From positions 419,571 through 483,570 of the forward strand of contig NZ_JAMQOT010000003.1 of assembly GCF_029502005.1 (NCBI RefSeq): DNA of 64,000 nucleotides, read 5' to 3'. The stretch's first letter is position 1. Each line of letters starts with the position of its first letter. Of the stretch, positions 8,296 to 16,669 are shown piece after piece. The notes beneath the pieces were generated by a model, which searched no databases, had not been told where the DNA came from, and saw nothing but the letters and a program-made list of their open reading frames with translations. This DNA comes from Natrinema salsiterrestre. Lineage in GTDB: Archaea > Halobacteriota > Halobacteria > Halobacteriales > Natrialbaceae. A program made the position numbers and the translations under genes.

Positions 8296-10302
8296 ATGGT
8301 TTATTCAACAGCAGACAAGGACCGAATAGAGATCGCCAACGACGTCGTTACCGGACTCGCTATCTTGACCTGGTTGTGGATCCTGTACTTCGCGTTCACA
8401 CAGGGAATCCAGCGGATTCTATTCACGGTCACGTTTATCGGGTCGGTCATGCTCGTCTATCTCGGAAACGAACTCATCGAAGCGTACGAAGACGATGACA
8501 AACTGGCGTTAGCCGGCCTGACTCTCTCCGCGATCATCACCGCCGGAACGACGGTGTACTTGATCCTGAACTACAGGGAGTTGCTGCGTGTTCGCGTCGG
8601 TACGGCGTTCGGCTACGAGTACGCGATCGCGATCGCGTTCTTCCTCGTCATCCTGTACCTGTCGTACCGAGCCTACGGAATCACGTTTCTGGCCGTGATC
8701 GTGGGCGTGATACTGTACGGGCTCTTCGGTAACTACGTTCCGGGAATCCTGGGCCACGCCGGATTCAGCGTTAGCCGCATGATGAGCATCATGGTGCTCG
8801 ACTTTCAGGGGGTCTACGGCTCGATCTCTCGGATTATCGCGACGTGGGTCGCCCTATTCCTGCTATACGCAGGGCTGATGCGCGGCTTCGGGGCGTTCGA
8901 CCTCATCATGCGGATCGGACTCCGATCGGCCAACTACGTCAGATCGGGCGTCGCCCTCTCCGCCGTGACCTCGAGCATCATCATCGGGTCGATCACCGGT
9001 AGCCAGGCGGCGAACACGGCGATCACCGGATCATTCACGATTCCGCTCATGAAGGAGACGGGAATGAAGGGGGAGACGGCAGGCGGGATCGAATCCGTCG
9101 CCTCGACGGGGGGGCAAATCATGCCGCCGATCATGGGCGCCGCGGCGTTCGTCATGGCGTCGTTGCTCGGTATCACGTACGTCGAGGTGATCATCGCAGG
9201 TATCATTCCCGCGATGATATTCTACGGGTCCGTCACCTTCGCCGTCCACTACAAGGGCATCGGACAGCTCCGAGGTCAGGCGACCAAGATCGACGTCGAG
9301 AGCCAGTTCGAGGAGCAGATGTCCCAGAAGGAGTTCGTTATCCAGTGTCTCCGGTTCGGAATTCCGTTCGCCCTCCTGATTTACATCCTCGGCGTCCTCC
9401 AGTACACGGTGCTCACGGCCGCGCTGTACACCATCATCGCGATGTTCGTCACCGGATTCGGGTTCCCGCTGATCCAGACGGCCGTGGGTGGCGGTGACCT
9501 CGTGGCCGAGTTCGTCAGTCTACTCGGCGACGCGGCGAACGGCTTCAGAGAGGGAGCGATGATCCTCGCACCGATCGCGATCATCATCGCCGCCATCAAC
9601 GGTGTCGTCGACGTCTTCACCGCGTCGGGCATTCCGGGAATCCTCTCGCTGGCGCTGCTCGACCTCTCCGGCGGCGTCATGTTGACTGCGGTCGTCCTCG
9701 CGATGGTCATCTCGATCGTCCTCGGAATGGGGATGCCGACGGTCGCCGCGTACGTCATCGTCGCGGCCCTGATCGCGCCGGCACTGATCCAGCAGTTCTT
9801 CGTCCCCGACCTCGCGGCGCACTTCTTCGTGCTGTACGCCGCGATTCTCTCCGGGCTGACGCCCCCGATCGCGATCGCCGTCGTCGTTGCGACGGGGATC
9901 GCCGAGAGTAACTTCTGGCGGACGGCCGCCGAGGCCCTGAAGATCTCCGCACCGATCTACGTCCTGCCGTTCGCGTTCATCTACAATCCGGAGATCGTCG
10001 TCGGCGGCTTCGGCGTCGAGACGTTCTTCTCCGGCATGATCGCACTGGCCGGCGCACTGGGAATCTCTCACGGCCTCAACTACTACGGGACGTTCTTGCG
10101 CGAGAGTCTGTTCGTCGAGTACCCGCTCAGAGGCGTCTTCTTCGTCCTCGGGGTCCTCGCGATGGTCTACCCGGGCACCACGATCCGTCTCGGCTGCGTC
10201 GCTGTCATCTTCGTTCTGATGGGCATCCAACTCCAGAAACCGATCCGCGGGCGGCTGAGCCAGCGATCGACGACGGAAACCATCAACGCCGTCGAAGACT
10301 AG
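8296..10302 (+). CDS. TRAP transporter fused permease (small + large subunits)
   Basis: A 668-residue integral membrane protein with many helices along its whole length. The first part (to about residue 110) corresponds to the small DctQ-like subunit and the rest to the DctM-like large subunit, as usual for 4TM/12TM fused permeases that work with TAXI receptors. Conserved large-subunit motifs include SIIIGSITGSQAANTAITGSF, GGQIMPPIMGAAAF and GMGMPTVAAYVIVA. Transport should be driven by an ion gradient, probably Na+. It is co-transcribed with the receptor. The gene uses an ATG 27 bp after the receptor stop. Confidence 0.94.
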   Translation: MVYSTADKDRIEIANDVVTGLAILTWLWILYFAFTQGIQRILFTVTFIGSVMLVYLGNELIEAYEDDDKLALAGLTLSAIITAGTTVYLILNYRELLRVRVGTAFGYEYAIAIAFFLVILYLSYRAYGITFLAVIVGVILYGLFGNYVPGILGHAGFSVSRMMSIMVLDFQGVYGSISRIIATWVALFLLYAGLMRGFGAFDLIMRIGLRSANYVRSGVALSAVTSSIIIGSITGSQAANTAITGSFTIPLMKETGMKGETAGGIESVASTGGQIMPPIMGAAAFVMASLLGITYVEVIIAGIIPAMIFYGSVTFAVHYKGIGQLRGQATKIDVESQFEEQMSQKEFVIQCLRFGIPFALLIYILGVLQYTVLTAALYTIIAMFVTGFGFPLIQTAVGGGDLVAEFVSLLGDAANGFREGAMILAPIAIIIAAINGVVDVFTASGIPGILSLALLDLSGGVMLTAVVLAMVISIVLGMGMPTVAAYVIVAALIAPALIQQFFVPDLAAHFFVLYAAILSGLTPPIAIAVVVATGIAESNFWRTAAEALKISAPIYVLPFAFIYNPEIVVGGFGVETFFSGMIALAGALGISHGLNYYGTFLRESLFVEYPLRGVFFVLGVLAMVYPGTTIRLGCVAVIFVLMGIQLQKPIRGRLSQRSTTETINAVED

Positions 10303-10350
10303 CGACTACCACCTTCTCATCGGATTCGACCGACCGAGGCCAGCGCGGTC

Positions 10351-10743
10351 TCAGTCGAGCGGGCGCGCCGCGAAGAACGGATACCCCTCGAGCCAGCCGC
10401 GATCGTGCTCGACGTCGTACTCCGCGGCCTCGATACGGACGTCGTCGCCGATCTCGAGGGCGTCGTACGACGCGTCGATCGGCGCGAGTAGTTTGGGCCC
10501 GTCCGCGAGTTCGACGAGGCCGATCACGAGCTCGTCGTCGAACGCCGTCGCGGTCGCGTGGGTTCGCGTGAACGAGTAGAGCGTCCCTCGCCCCGTCGTC
10601 TCCGCCCAGTCGACGTCCGTCGAGTGACAGTGCGGACAGATCGGACTCGGGGGAAAGAACCGCTCGTCGCAGCTCTCGCAGGCGTGAATCAGGACCGTGC
10701 CGTCCCGAAGGGACTCCCAGAACGGTCGCGTGTAGGGCTCCAT
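10351..10743 (-). CDS. Zn-ribbon OB-fold protein (DUF35 family)
   Basis: A 130-residue protein with a rubredoxin-like zinc ribbon near the N-terminus (CESC at about 22-25 and CPHC about 12 residues later) and a C-terminal OB fold (GRGTLYSFTRTHATATAF ... PKLLAPIDA). DUF35 proteins associate with thiolase-fold partners and in archaea help arrange thiolase complexes. Here the start codon is 3 bp past the stop of a thiolase-like gene, which strongly supports a two-protein complex. It has no catalytic residues of its own. Confidence 0.93.
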   Translation of the reverse strand: MEPYTRPFWESLRDGTVLIHACESCDERFFPPSPICPHCHSTDVDWAETTGRGTLYSFTRTHATATAFDDELVIGLVELADGPKLLAPIDASYDALEIGDDVRIEAAEYDVEHDRGWLEGYPFFAARPLD

Positions 10744-10746
10744 CGA

Positions 10747-11913
10747 TCACACCTCCGTCGCGAACACGGTCGCGGTGACGCCGTTGACGTGGCCGTGTTC
10801 CGCCGTCGTGAGGACGCGCCCCGCGTCGGGAACCTGTGTCGACGCCGTCCCGCGGAGCTGTTTCACGGCCTCGACGTAATTCAGCAGCGGCGTCACCATC
10901 GGCGGATGGCCCCGCCCGAGACAGCCGCCCGACGGGCTTATCGGAAACGGCCCGTCCGGTGCAGTGTGGTCCTCGAGACAGGCGTCGACACCGCGGCCGC
11001 GTTCGGCGAGGCCGAGCTCTTCCGTCACGATCGCTTCGATGTGCGGAAACGGCGCGTACGGTTCGAAAACGTCGATATCGGCGATCGAAACGCCGGCGCG
11101 ATCGGTCGCCGTGTTCGCGGCGCGTCTGACGGCCGGCAGTTCCGTGATCGACGTCTCCCGACTCATCAGGAAGTGACTCGCCGTGTGGTGGTAGCCGGTT
11201 CCGTCCACGGCTATCTGCGGCGATGACGATTCGTCGACGTCGTCCGCCGTGAGTAGTATCGCGGCCGCACCGTCACAGGGGGCCGGACAGTCGAACAGTC
11301 GGATCGGGTCCGCGATCAACCGTGCGTCGAGTACGTCGTCCCGCGACGGACTCTCGTCGAAGAGTCCGTTCGGATTGGCGGCCCCGTTTTCGCGGTTTTT
11401 GACGACGATATCGGCGAGATCGCCGCGATCGATCCCGTACTCGTACGCGTACCGCTGCATGCTCTGTGCGTACGCCGCCGGAACGGTCATGCCGATCGGC
11501 GATTCGAACTCCGCGTCGAACGACTTCAGGATGTAGTCGAAGTACGGCCCCGTCGTCTCGACGATCGAGTTCCGTTCCACCGCCAGCACGAGCGCGGTCT
11601 CGACCGTCCCGTCGCGGATATCCGACACCGCGGAGTGAAACGCGTTCCCGCCGCTCGTCCCGCCAGTCGAGACCTCGAGCGAGCGATCGACCTCGAGTCC
11701 GAGCACGTGCAACAGATAGGTCGAAAAGAACCCCTGTGGCGTCCACGGGCGCGGCGCGGGCATGTAGAGCCCGTCGACGGTCGAGAGCTCGAGCGACGCG
11801 TCCTCGAGGGCGTCTCGAACGACACGCAACGCGAGATCTCGCTCCGGGACCGAATGCGTCCCGTTCGGAACGGTACCGATACCTGCAACGGCTGGAGTGG
11901 TAGTGTCTGGCAC
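10747..11913 (-). CDS. Thiolase-fold protein (lipid-transfer/SCP-x-like) without the nucleophilic Cys
   Basis: A 388-residue thiolase-superfamily protein. The family's active-site loop reads STGGTSGGNAFHS, so the usual acyl-accepting Cys is absent, while the C-terminal GGCLGRGHPP keeps the catalytic His region. This resembles thiolase-like lipid-transfer proteins that pair with DUF35 partners. The start is a GTG at 11913 (MPDTTTPAVAGIG); a TATA tract (atgtataataa-like) about 31 nt upstream supports it over an ATG in frame much further upstream whose translation is unlike a halophile protein. Reaction and substrate are unknown. It may be a degenerate thiolase cleaving branched or aromatic acyl-CoA. 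Confidence 0.88.
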   Translation of the reverse strand: MPDTTTPAVAGIGTVPNGTHSVPERDLALRVVRDALEDASLELSTVDGLYMPAPRPWTPQGFFSTYLLHVLGLEVDRSLEVSTGGTSGGNAFHSAVSDIRDGTVETALVLAVERNSIVETTGPYFDYILKSFDAEFESPIGMTVPAAYAQSMQRYAYEYGIDRGDLADIVVKNRENGAANPNGLFDESPSRDDVLDARLIADPIRLFDCPAPCDGAAAILLTADDVDESSSPQIAVDGTGYHHTASHFLMSRETSITELPAVRRAANTATDRAGVSIADIDVFEPYAPFPHIEAIVTEELGLAERGRGVDACLEDHTAPDGPFPISPSGGCLGRGHPPMVTPLLNYVEAVKQLRGTASTQVPDAGRVLTTAEHGHVNGVTATVFATEV

Positions 11914-12173
11914 GATATGATATAACAGACCAGAACGGATTATATACATTTGCATGACGCCGCGGAAGCGATCGGAGCTCCCCTGCAGAACCGGTCGGGA
12001 AGAGGGAAGGGTATGGATTTTGTTCAACTATTCACCAAAGCTTCGTATATTTTCCGACAGAGAAACAACTGTTTTGAATTTACGGGCGCTATTCGCTCCG
12101 ATGAGCGTCGTCGAGTTCACAATCGATAAGTAACCGGGTGGAGTGGTATTCGACGAAAGACACTCTACACATC

Positions 12174-13448
12174 ATGGGACTTGACACAAACGATCGGGCG
12201 ATCGCCAGCTTCACGATGGCAGGCCACTCGCTCGTCCACTGGTTCGAAACGTCGATTCCGATCTTTCTGGTCGTCTGGCTCGCGGAATTCGACGTGTCCG
12301 TCGCACTGATCGGCGTCATCGTCGCGCTGGGATACGCCCCGTTCGGGCTCGGCGCGCTCCCCGGCGGGATCCTCGCCGACAGGTTCGGTCCGAAGCGCCT
12401 CATCTTGCTCTGTCTCGCCGGGATGAGCGGTGCGTTCCTCCTGCTCGCGCTCTCGACGTCGATTTACACCGTCGCGGTCGGGCTGGTCTGCTGGGGGATC
12501 GCAGCGAGCGTCTACCACCCGGCAGGGCTCGCACTGATCAGCACCGGCGTCGAGGAGCGAGGTACCGTCTTCGCGTGGCACGGCATCGCCGGCAACGCCG
12601 GCATCGCCCTCGGCCCGTTCGCCGCAGCGACGCTCCTGTTCGTCCTCGACCAGTGGCAGCTCGTCGCCGCACTCCTCGCGATTCCGGGTCTCATTGCGGC
12701 CGTCTACGGTCTCCAGGCCGACTTCGACCCGGTCGCAGCCGAAGCCGACGCCGACGTTAGCACGGACGACGCTCTCTCGCTTTCCGAGTTCATCTCCAAC
12801 TCGCGAGTGCTGTTCGCGAGCGCGTTCGCCGCCGTCTTCGTCATCGTCACCTTCGAAGGGCTCTTCTACCGAGGAATGCTCACGTACCTCCCGGAAATTC
12901 TCCACGGCCTCCCCGCCATGGACGACGTGACGCTCTCGGCCGGACTCGAGGGGATCGAACCCGGCGATTACATCTACGTCGGCCTGCTCGTCATCGGAAT
13001 GGGTGGCCAGTACGCCGGTGGCAAACTCACGAATCGCGTGTCCGCCGAACGGGGACTGATGGCGATCTTCGCCGTCCTCTGCGTCCTCGCGCTCACGTTC
13101 ATTCCGGTTACCTCGATGGGTCTTCTCCCCGTTATCGCACTCTGTGCCGTCCTCGGCTTCTTCCTCTTCGCGATTCAGCCGTTCTATCAGGAGGCGGTCG
13201 CAGTCCACACGCCCGCCAACACGCGCGGCCTCTCCTACGGCTACACCTACCTCGGCGAGTTCGGACTCGGCGCGGCGAGCATCGCGATCGGCGGGTTCGT
13301 CCTCGGCGGGTTCTCGACGGCGACGTTCTTCGTCGTCCTCGCGACGTTCGCTCTGACCGGCATGGCGCTCTCGGCCGGCCTCCTGTTCACCCTCAATCGA
13401 GCCGGGTGGTGGGAGACCAGCCCCACGAGTACGAAGTCCGGGGATTGA
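12174..13448 (+). CDS. MFS transporter
   Basis: A 424-residue major-facilitator permease with about twelve hydrophobic segments. The loop after helix 2 (GGILADRFGPKRLI) is the MFS signature, and the second half opens after a long acidic loop (AEADADVSTDDALSLSE) at mid-protein. The ATG at 12174 (MGLDTNDRAIASF) is preferred; the in-frame GTG at 12138 would add 12 residues that look like untranslated leader. Substrate is not deducible. It is transcribed away from the thiolase-like gene. Confidence 0.9.
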   Translation: MGLDTNDRAIASFTMAGHSLVHWFETSIPIFLVVWLAEFDVSVALIGVIVALGYAPFGLGALPGGILADRFGPKRLILLCLAGMSGAFLLLALSTSIYTVAVGLVCWGIAASVYHPAGLALISTGVEERGTVFAWHGIAGNAGIALGPFAAATLLFVLDQWQLVAALLAIPGLIAAVYGLQADFDPVAAEADADVSTDDALSLSEFISNSRVLFASAFAAVFVIVTFEGLFYRGMLTYLPEILHGLPAMDDVTLSAGLEGIEPGDYIYVGLLVIGMGGQYAGGKLTNRVSAERGLMAIFAVLCVLALTFIPVTSMGLLPVIALCAVLGFFLFAIQPFYQEAVAVHTPANTRGLSYGYTYLGEFGLGAASIAIGGFVLGGFSTATFFVVLATFALTGMALSAGLLFTLNRAGWWETSPTSTKSGD

Positions 13449-13630
13449 CCAGGTCGACGACAGTCGCGACGCCGTCGGCCTCGACACCGACATTCACCGT
13501 CTCGATCCATCCGAACGCTCTCGATCGTTCCCACCGGTCACCCGGCGACTCCGGTCAGGTAACCGAACCCGACCGGTGACCGCCCTCCGGCTCGAGTAAT
13601 ACTTATACCAGTCTGTGTTCATTGTGATCT

Positions 13631-14386
13631 ATGAGCACAAAACGACCCCTAGCCGAAAAAACGGCGTTTATCACGGGCGCGAGTTCCGGAATCGGAGAGG
13701 CGACGGCGGAGGCCCTCGCGGTACAGGGCGCAGACGTCGCGTTGGTCGCCCGACGGGAGTCGAAACTCGAGTCAATCGCGGAGCGGATCGAAGCGGAAAC
13801 CGAGCAAACCGCGCTCGTCCTCCCCACCGACGTCACTGACAGCGACGCGGTCCGGGACGCGGTCGAACGGACCGTCGACACGTTCGGCCAACTGGACGTG
13901 CTGGTCAATAACGCGGGGATCGCCACCGGAAGCGACGTGACGGTCGAAACGATGCCCGCCGAGCAGTATCGGACCGTCATGGGAGTGAACGTGGACGGGA
14001 TGTTTTTCGTCACGCAAGCGGCGATTCCCCACCTCCGCGAGACGTCCGGCATCGCGGTGTTCGTCGCGAGTTTCGCCGGTCAATACCCTCGGCCGGGAGC
14101 GCCGATCTATGCGGCGACGAAGTGGTGGACGCGAGGCTTCGCACACAGTCTGGCGGGATCGCTCGGCGCGGACGAGATCGGGGTGACTGTCATCAACCCC
14201 TCCGAAGTCCGAACGGAGTTCGGAAAGGAATACCGGGACCAGGTTTCCGAAGATCGATACGAACCGAACGAAGTAACCGAGCCGGACGCGATCGGCGATG
14301 CAGTCGCCTTCGCTGCCCAGCAAGAACCGCCGAACGTCGTGTCGGAAATGGACCTGTACCGGCGCGATAAGTTCTCGAATTTCTAA
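13631..14386 (+). CDS. SDR-family oxidoreductase (classical)
   Basis: A complete classical short-chain dehydrogenase of 251 residues. The NAD(P) motif TGASSGIG is at 15-22, NNAG follows, and the catalytic triad is Ser147, Tyr160 and Lys164 (YAATK). After the Rossmann strand the sequence VARRESKLE has Arg residues that often select NADPH. Substrate unknown. It has its own promoter region, with a TATA-like aatacttatac about 35 nt upstream. An IclR regulator lies downstream and may control it, but 326 bp separate them. Confidence 0.93.
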   Translation: MSTKRPLAEKTAFITGASSGIGEATAEALAVQGADVALVARRESKLESIAERIEAETEQTALVLPTDVTDSDAVRDAVERTVDTFGQLDVLVNNAGIATGSDVTVETMPAEQYRTVMGVNVDGMFFVTQAAIPHLRETSGIAVFVASFAGQYPRPGAPIYAATKWWTRGFAHSLAGSLGADEIGVTVINPSEVRTEFGKEYRDQVSEDRYEPNEVTEPDAIGDAVAFAAQQEPPNVVSEMDLYRRDKFSNF

Positions 14387-14712
14387 GCGAGTCGACGTCT
14401 AGTGGAGATTTCTGGGGGAGTCGCCAGCTATCAGAGTCCCCGATGAAGGGGTGCTCTGCGTCTGTCAAACGGCGTCGATCACGAACCGGATCGACACCGT
14501 CGTCGCTCGGTGACTGGGATGTCGTCTCGTACTCCCGTCCCTACCTGCGGTGTCCAGTTCGCTCTCGACATCCCGTTCGCCCTCAGAGAACGAAACGCGA
14601 ATCGTTCTCTCAGAGCGAACAGTGATGAATCGGGACTCGGAGCAGCCGTCACCGGGAACCGTCGTTCGACGATACGAATGATTAATCACCGAGGGTGGTG
14701 TTATCACACCGT
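14387..14712. other. Intergenic region without a recognisable gene
   Basis: I see no credible coding frame between the SDR and the IclR gene; short frames on both strands give basic, low-complexity translations unlike haloarchaeal proteins. The final 40 bp before the IclR ATG are AT-rich (atgattaatcaccg) and probably carry its promoter. Confidence 0.4.
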
Positions 14713-15489
14713 ATGTCTACGGAAACGAGATCGGACGGGTACGTGAAATCCGATCAAACGGTGTTCGCCATCATCGAAGCGATCCATCGAGCGGAGGAGA
14801 TCGGCGTAACGGAGCTCGCAACGACGCTCGACATGTCGAAGAGTGCCGTTCACAAGCATCTCAAAACGCTCGAGAAACACGGATACGTCGTCAACAAAGA
14901 CGGACGGTATCGGCTGGGGCTCAAACTGCTCACGCTCGGCGGTCACCTCCGCGATCAGGACAAGTTCTGTCGGGCTGTCCGGTCGGTGATCGACGAGTTG
15001 GCCGACGAGAGCGATCAGATGGTTTCGTTCATTCTCCGCGACGACGTCCACGGCGTCTTCGTCTTCATCGAAAACGATCGGTACGGACTGCGGAAACCGG
15101 TACCGCTCGGCAATCGATACCCGATCCACCAGAACGCGGCGGGGAAGGCCATTCTAGCGAACCTCCCCGACGAGACGATCGACCGGATCATCGCGGAGAC
15201 CGGATTGCCGGGTGAAACGGAGAATACGATCACGGAGGCCGACGAACTCCGATCCGATATCGAACTGATCCGCGACCAGGGATACGCGACGAGTACCGGG
15301 GAACGACTCGAGGGGATTCAGTCGATCGCCGCCGCCATCGAAAGTCCGGATACGGACCAGATCGGCGCGATCAGTATCACCGGGCCGGCCGAACACTTCA
15401 CGCAAGAGCACGTTCACACCGGATACGCCGAAATGGTGATGGAAGCCACGAACGAACTCGAACTCCGCATGCGGTACGCACTCGAGTGA
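14713..15489 (+). CDS. IclR-family transcriptional regulator
   Basis: A 258-residue regulator with an N-terminal winged helix (residues about 15-75; EIGVTELATTLDMSKSAVHKHLKTLEKHGYV, then the wing DGRYRLGLKLL) and a C-terminal GAF-like IclR effector domain (NAAGKAILANLPDE, GEDRLEGIQSIAAAI-like region). Such proteins usually control catabolic operons for aromatic or other carbon sources and sense a pathway metabolite. The ATG at 14713 (MSTETRSDG) fits leaderless translation better than the GTG at 14695. The adjacent SDR and MFS genes are plausible targets. Confidence 0.93.
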   Translation: MSTETRSDGYVKSDQTVFAIIEAIHRAEEIGVTELATTLDMSKSAVHKHLKTLEKHGYVVNKDGRYRLGLKLLTLGGHLRDQDKFCRAVRSVIDELADESDQMVSFILRDDVHGVFVFIENDRYGLRKPVPLGNRYPIHQNAAGKAILANLPDETIDRIIAETGLPGETENTITEADELRSDIELIRDQGYATSTGERLEGIQSIAAAIESPDTDQIGAISITGPAEHFTQEHVHTGYAEMVMEATNELELRMRYALE

Positions 15490-15825
15490 CCGCTCTCGAA
15501 GCCTCCCCCGAGTCCTCCGTTCCGCGTCGCGGGAGGCCACCGTTCACTGTCAGCGAACTCATCGAACTCCGGACGGAAAACGAGAAGTGACTGTCTACCG
15601 AACTCCGTCTCTCTGGCCAATATCGTTCGCTCGTGTTCACTGTGAGGCGTGCAGCCGGTACGAGAGGATTCCAGGTCGAACGAAGACGGCGAGCGAGACG
15701 AACCGGGAGTCGGACGCTACTTTCCAACCGTACGGTCGGAAAGCAATGTATTTGACGTCGGCGGCCGATCGCTCTCACAGACATGGCAGAACCGGTAGAC
15801 CGGTCCCGGGGCGAGGTGCATCGCG
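15490..15825. other. Intergenic region upstream of the first rdfA
   Basis: No convincing larger gene is present. Near the right end a TATA-like atgtattt (15746-15753) is followed about 33 nt later by an ATG at 15783 that opens a 16-codon frame ending inside the start of rdfA (see findings). The rest shows no clear structure. Confidence 0.4.
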
Positions 15826-16461
15826 ATGACTGAATCGATGGATCACCGCTGCTCGTGTAAGGTCGGGCGAAAGCGCCGGAAGTACGATCTCGACGGATTG
15901 AACGGGGAACTCCGAGAGCGACGGTTCGATCACGGCGCGAGTCTCCGCGATCTCGCAGAGTACGTCAACCGACGAATGCTCGAAACGGCGATCGAGCGGG
16001 CCGGACTCGACTTCACGGACGTCGCGTACGGTGCCGTCAGCCCCGACGATGCACTGGCAGTCGTATACGAGACCCTCACGGGCGATGGAGTTCCTGCCGA
16101 CCGCGAAGTTCGCGTCCGAACCCGTCTCGAGCAACGCGGGGTCGACATCGAGGTGATCGAATCGGATTGGGTCACGCATCCGACGATCCGGGCTCATCTC
16201 AACGAGTGTCTCGAGATCGAAACGAGTCGATCGAGTCGAATCACTCCCGATGACTCGAGGGACACGATCGAATGGGCACGAACGCGATGTGCCCGAGTCG
16301 TCGACCAGACCGTGTCACGACTCATCAGTTCCGGCCACGTCACAGTATCCGACCCGGACATATCCGTATTAATACGAATAACCTGTTCGGATTGCGGCCA
16401 AACGTACCGGCTATCGGAGCTGCTAACTGAAGGTTCGTGTTCCTGTCACTCGGATACATAA
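15826..16461 (+). CDS. rdfA: Rod-determining factor RdfA family protein (copy 1)
   Basis: A 211-residue haloarchaeal protein. RdfA is required for rod shape in Haloferax volcanii, where the gene sits beside an SMC-like gene. Seen here: SLRDLAEYVNRRMLETAIERAG (39-60), GVDIEVIESDWVTHPTI (105-121), and a C-terminal treble-clef-like zinc site CX2C-X14-CXC at Cys187, Cys190, Cys205 and Cys207. Copy 2 at 22461 has the same motifs and identical Cys spacing. The start may be ATG 15826 or 15838. An SMC-like gene follows 208 bp downstream with its own TATA box. A role in cell shape is inferred from family membership only. Confidence 0.85.
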   Translation: MTESMDHRCSCKVGRKRRKYDLDGLNGELRERRFDHGASLRDLAEYVNRRMLETAIERAGLDFTDVAYGAVSPDDALAVVYETLTGDGVPADREVRVRTRLEQRGVDIEVIESDWVTHPTIRAHLNECLEIETSRSSRITPDDSRDTIEWARTRCARVVDQTVSRLISSGHVTVSDPDISVLIRITCSDCGQTYRLSELLTEGSCSCHSDT

Positions 16462-16640
16462 TACGATAGCGGATGAAACGAGTTCGACCCAGTAATCCCA
16501 CAGGAGCCGTTAAACGGCCGTCAGAGACGTAAACGAGTCCTGAGTTAGTTGGCGTTTGTCGTATTAGATACATCTAATACGGTCCGGGACCGGTTGATAT
16601 CATGATACATCATACTAAAACGACGGATTGTAGCCATCGA

Positions 16641-16649
16641 TTTTAAATA
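16641..16649 (+). promoter_or_regulatory. TATA box of SMC-like gene copy 1
   Basis: ttttaaata centred about 25 nt before the ATG at 16670 is the spacing expected for a leaderless archaeal transcript. It shows that this gene can be transcribed apart from rdfA and supports the start chosen. Confidence 0.6.
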
Positions 16650-16669
16650 GTCCGTCGCCATTATGAGCA

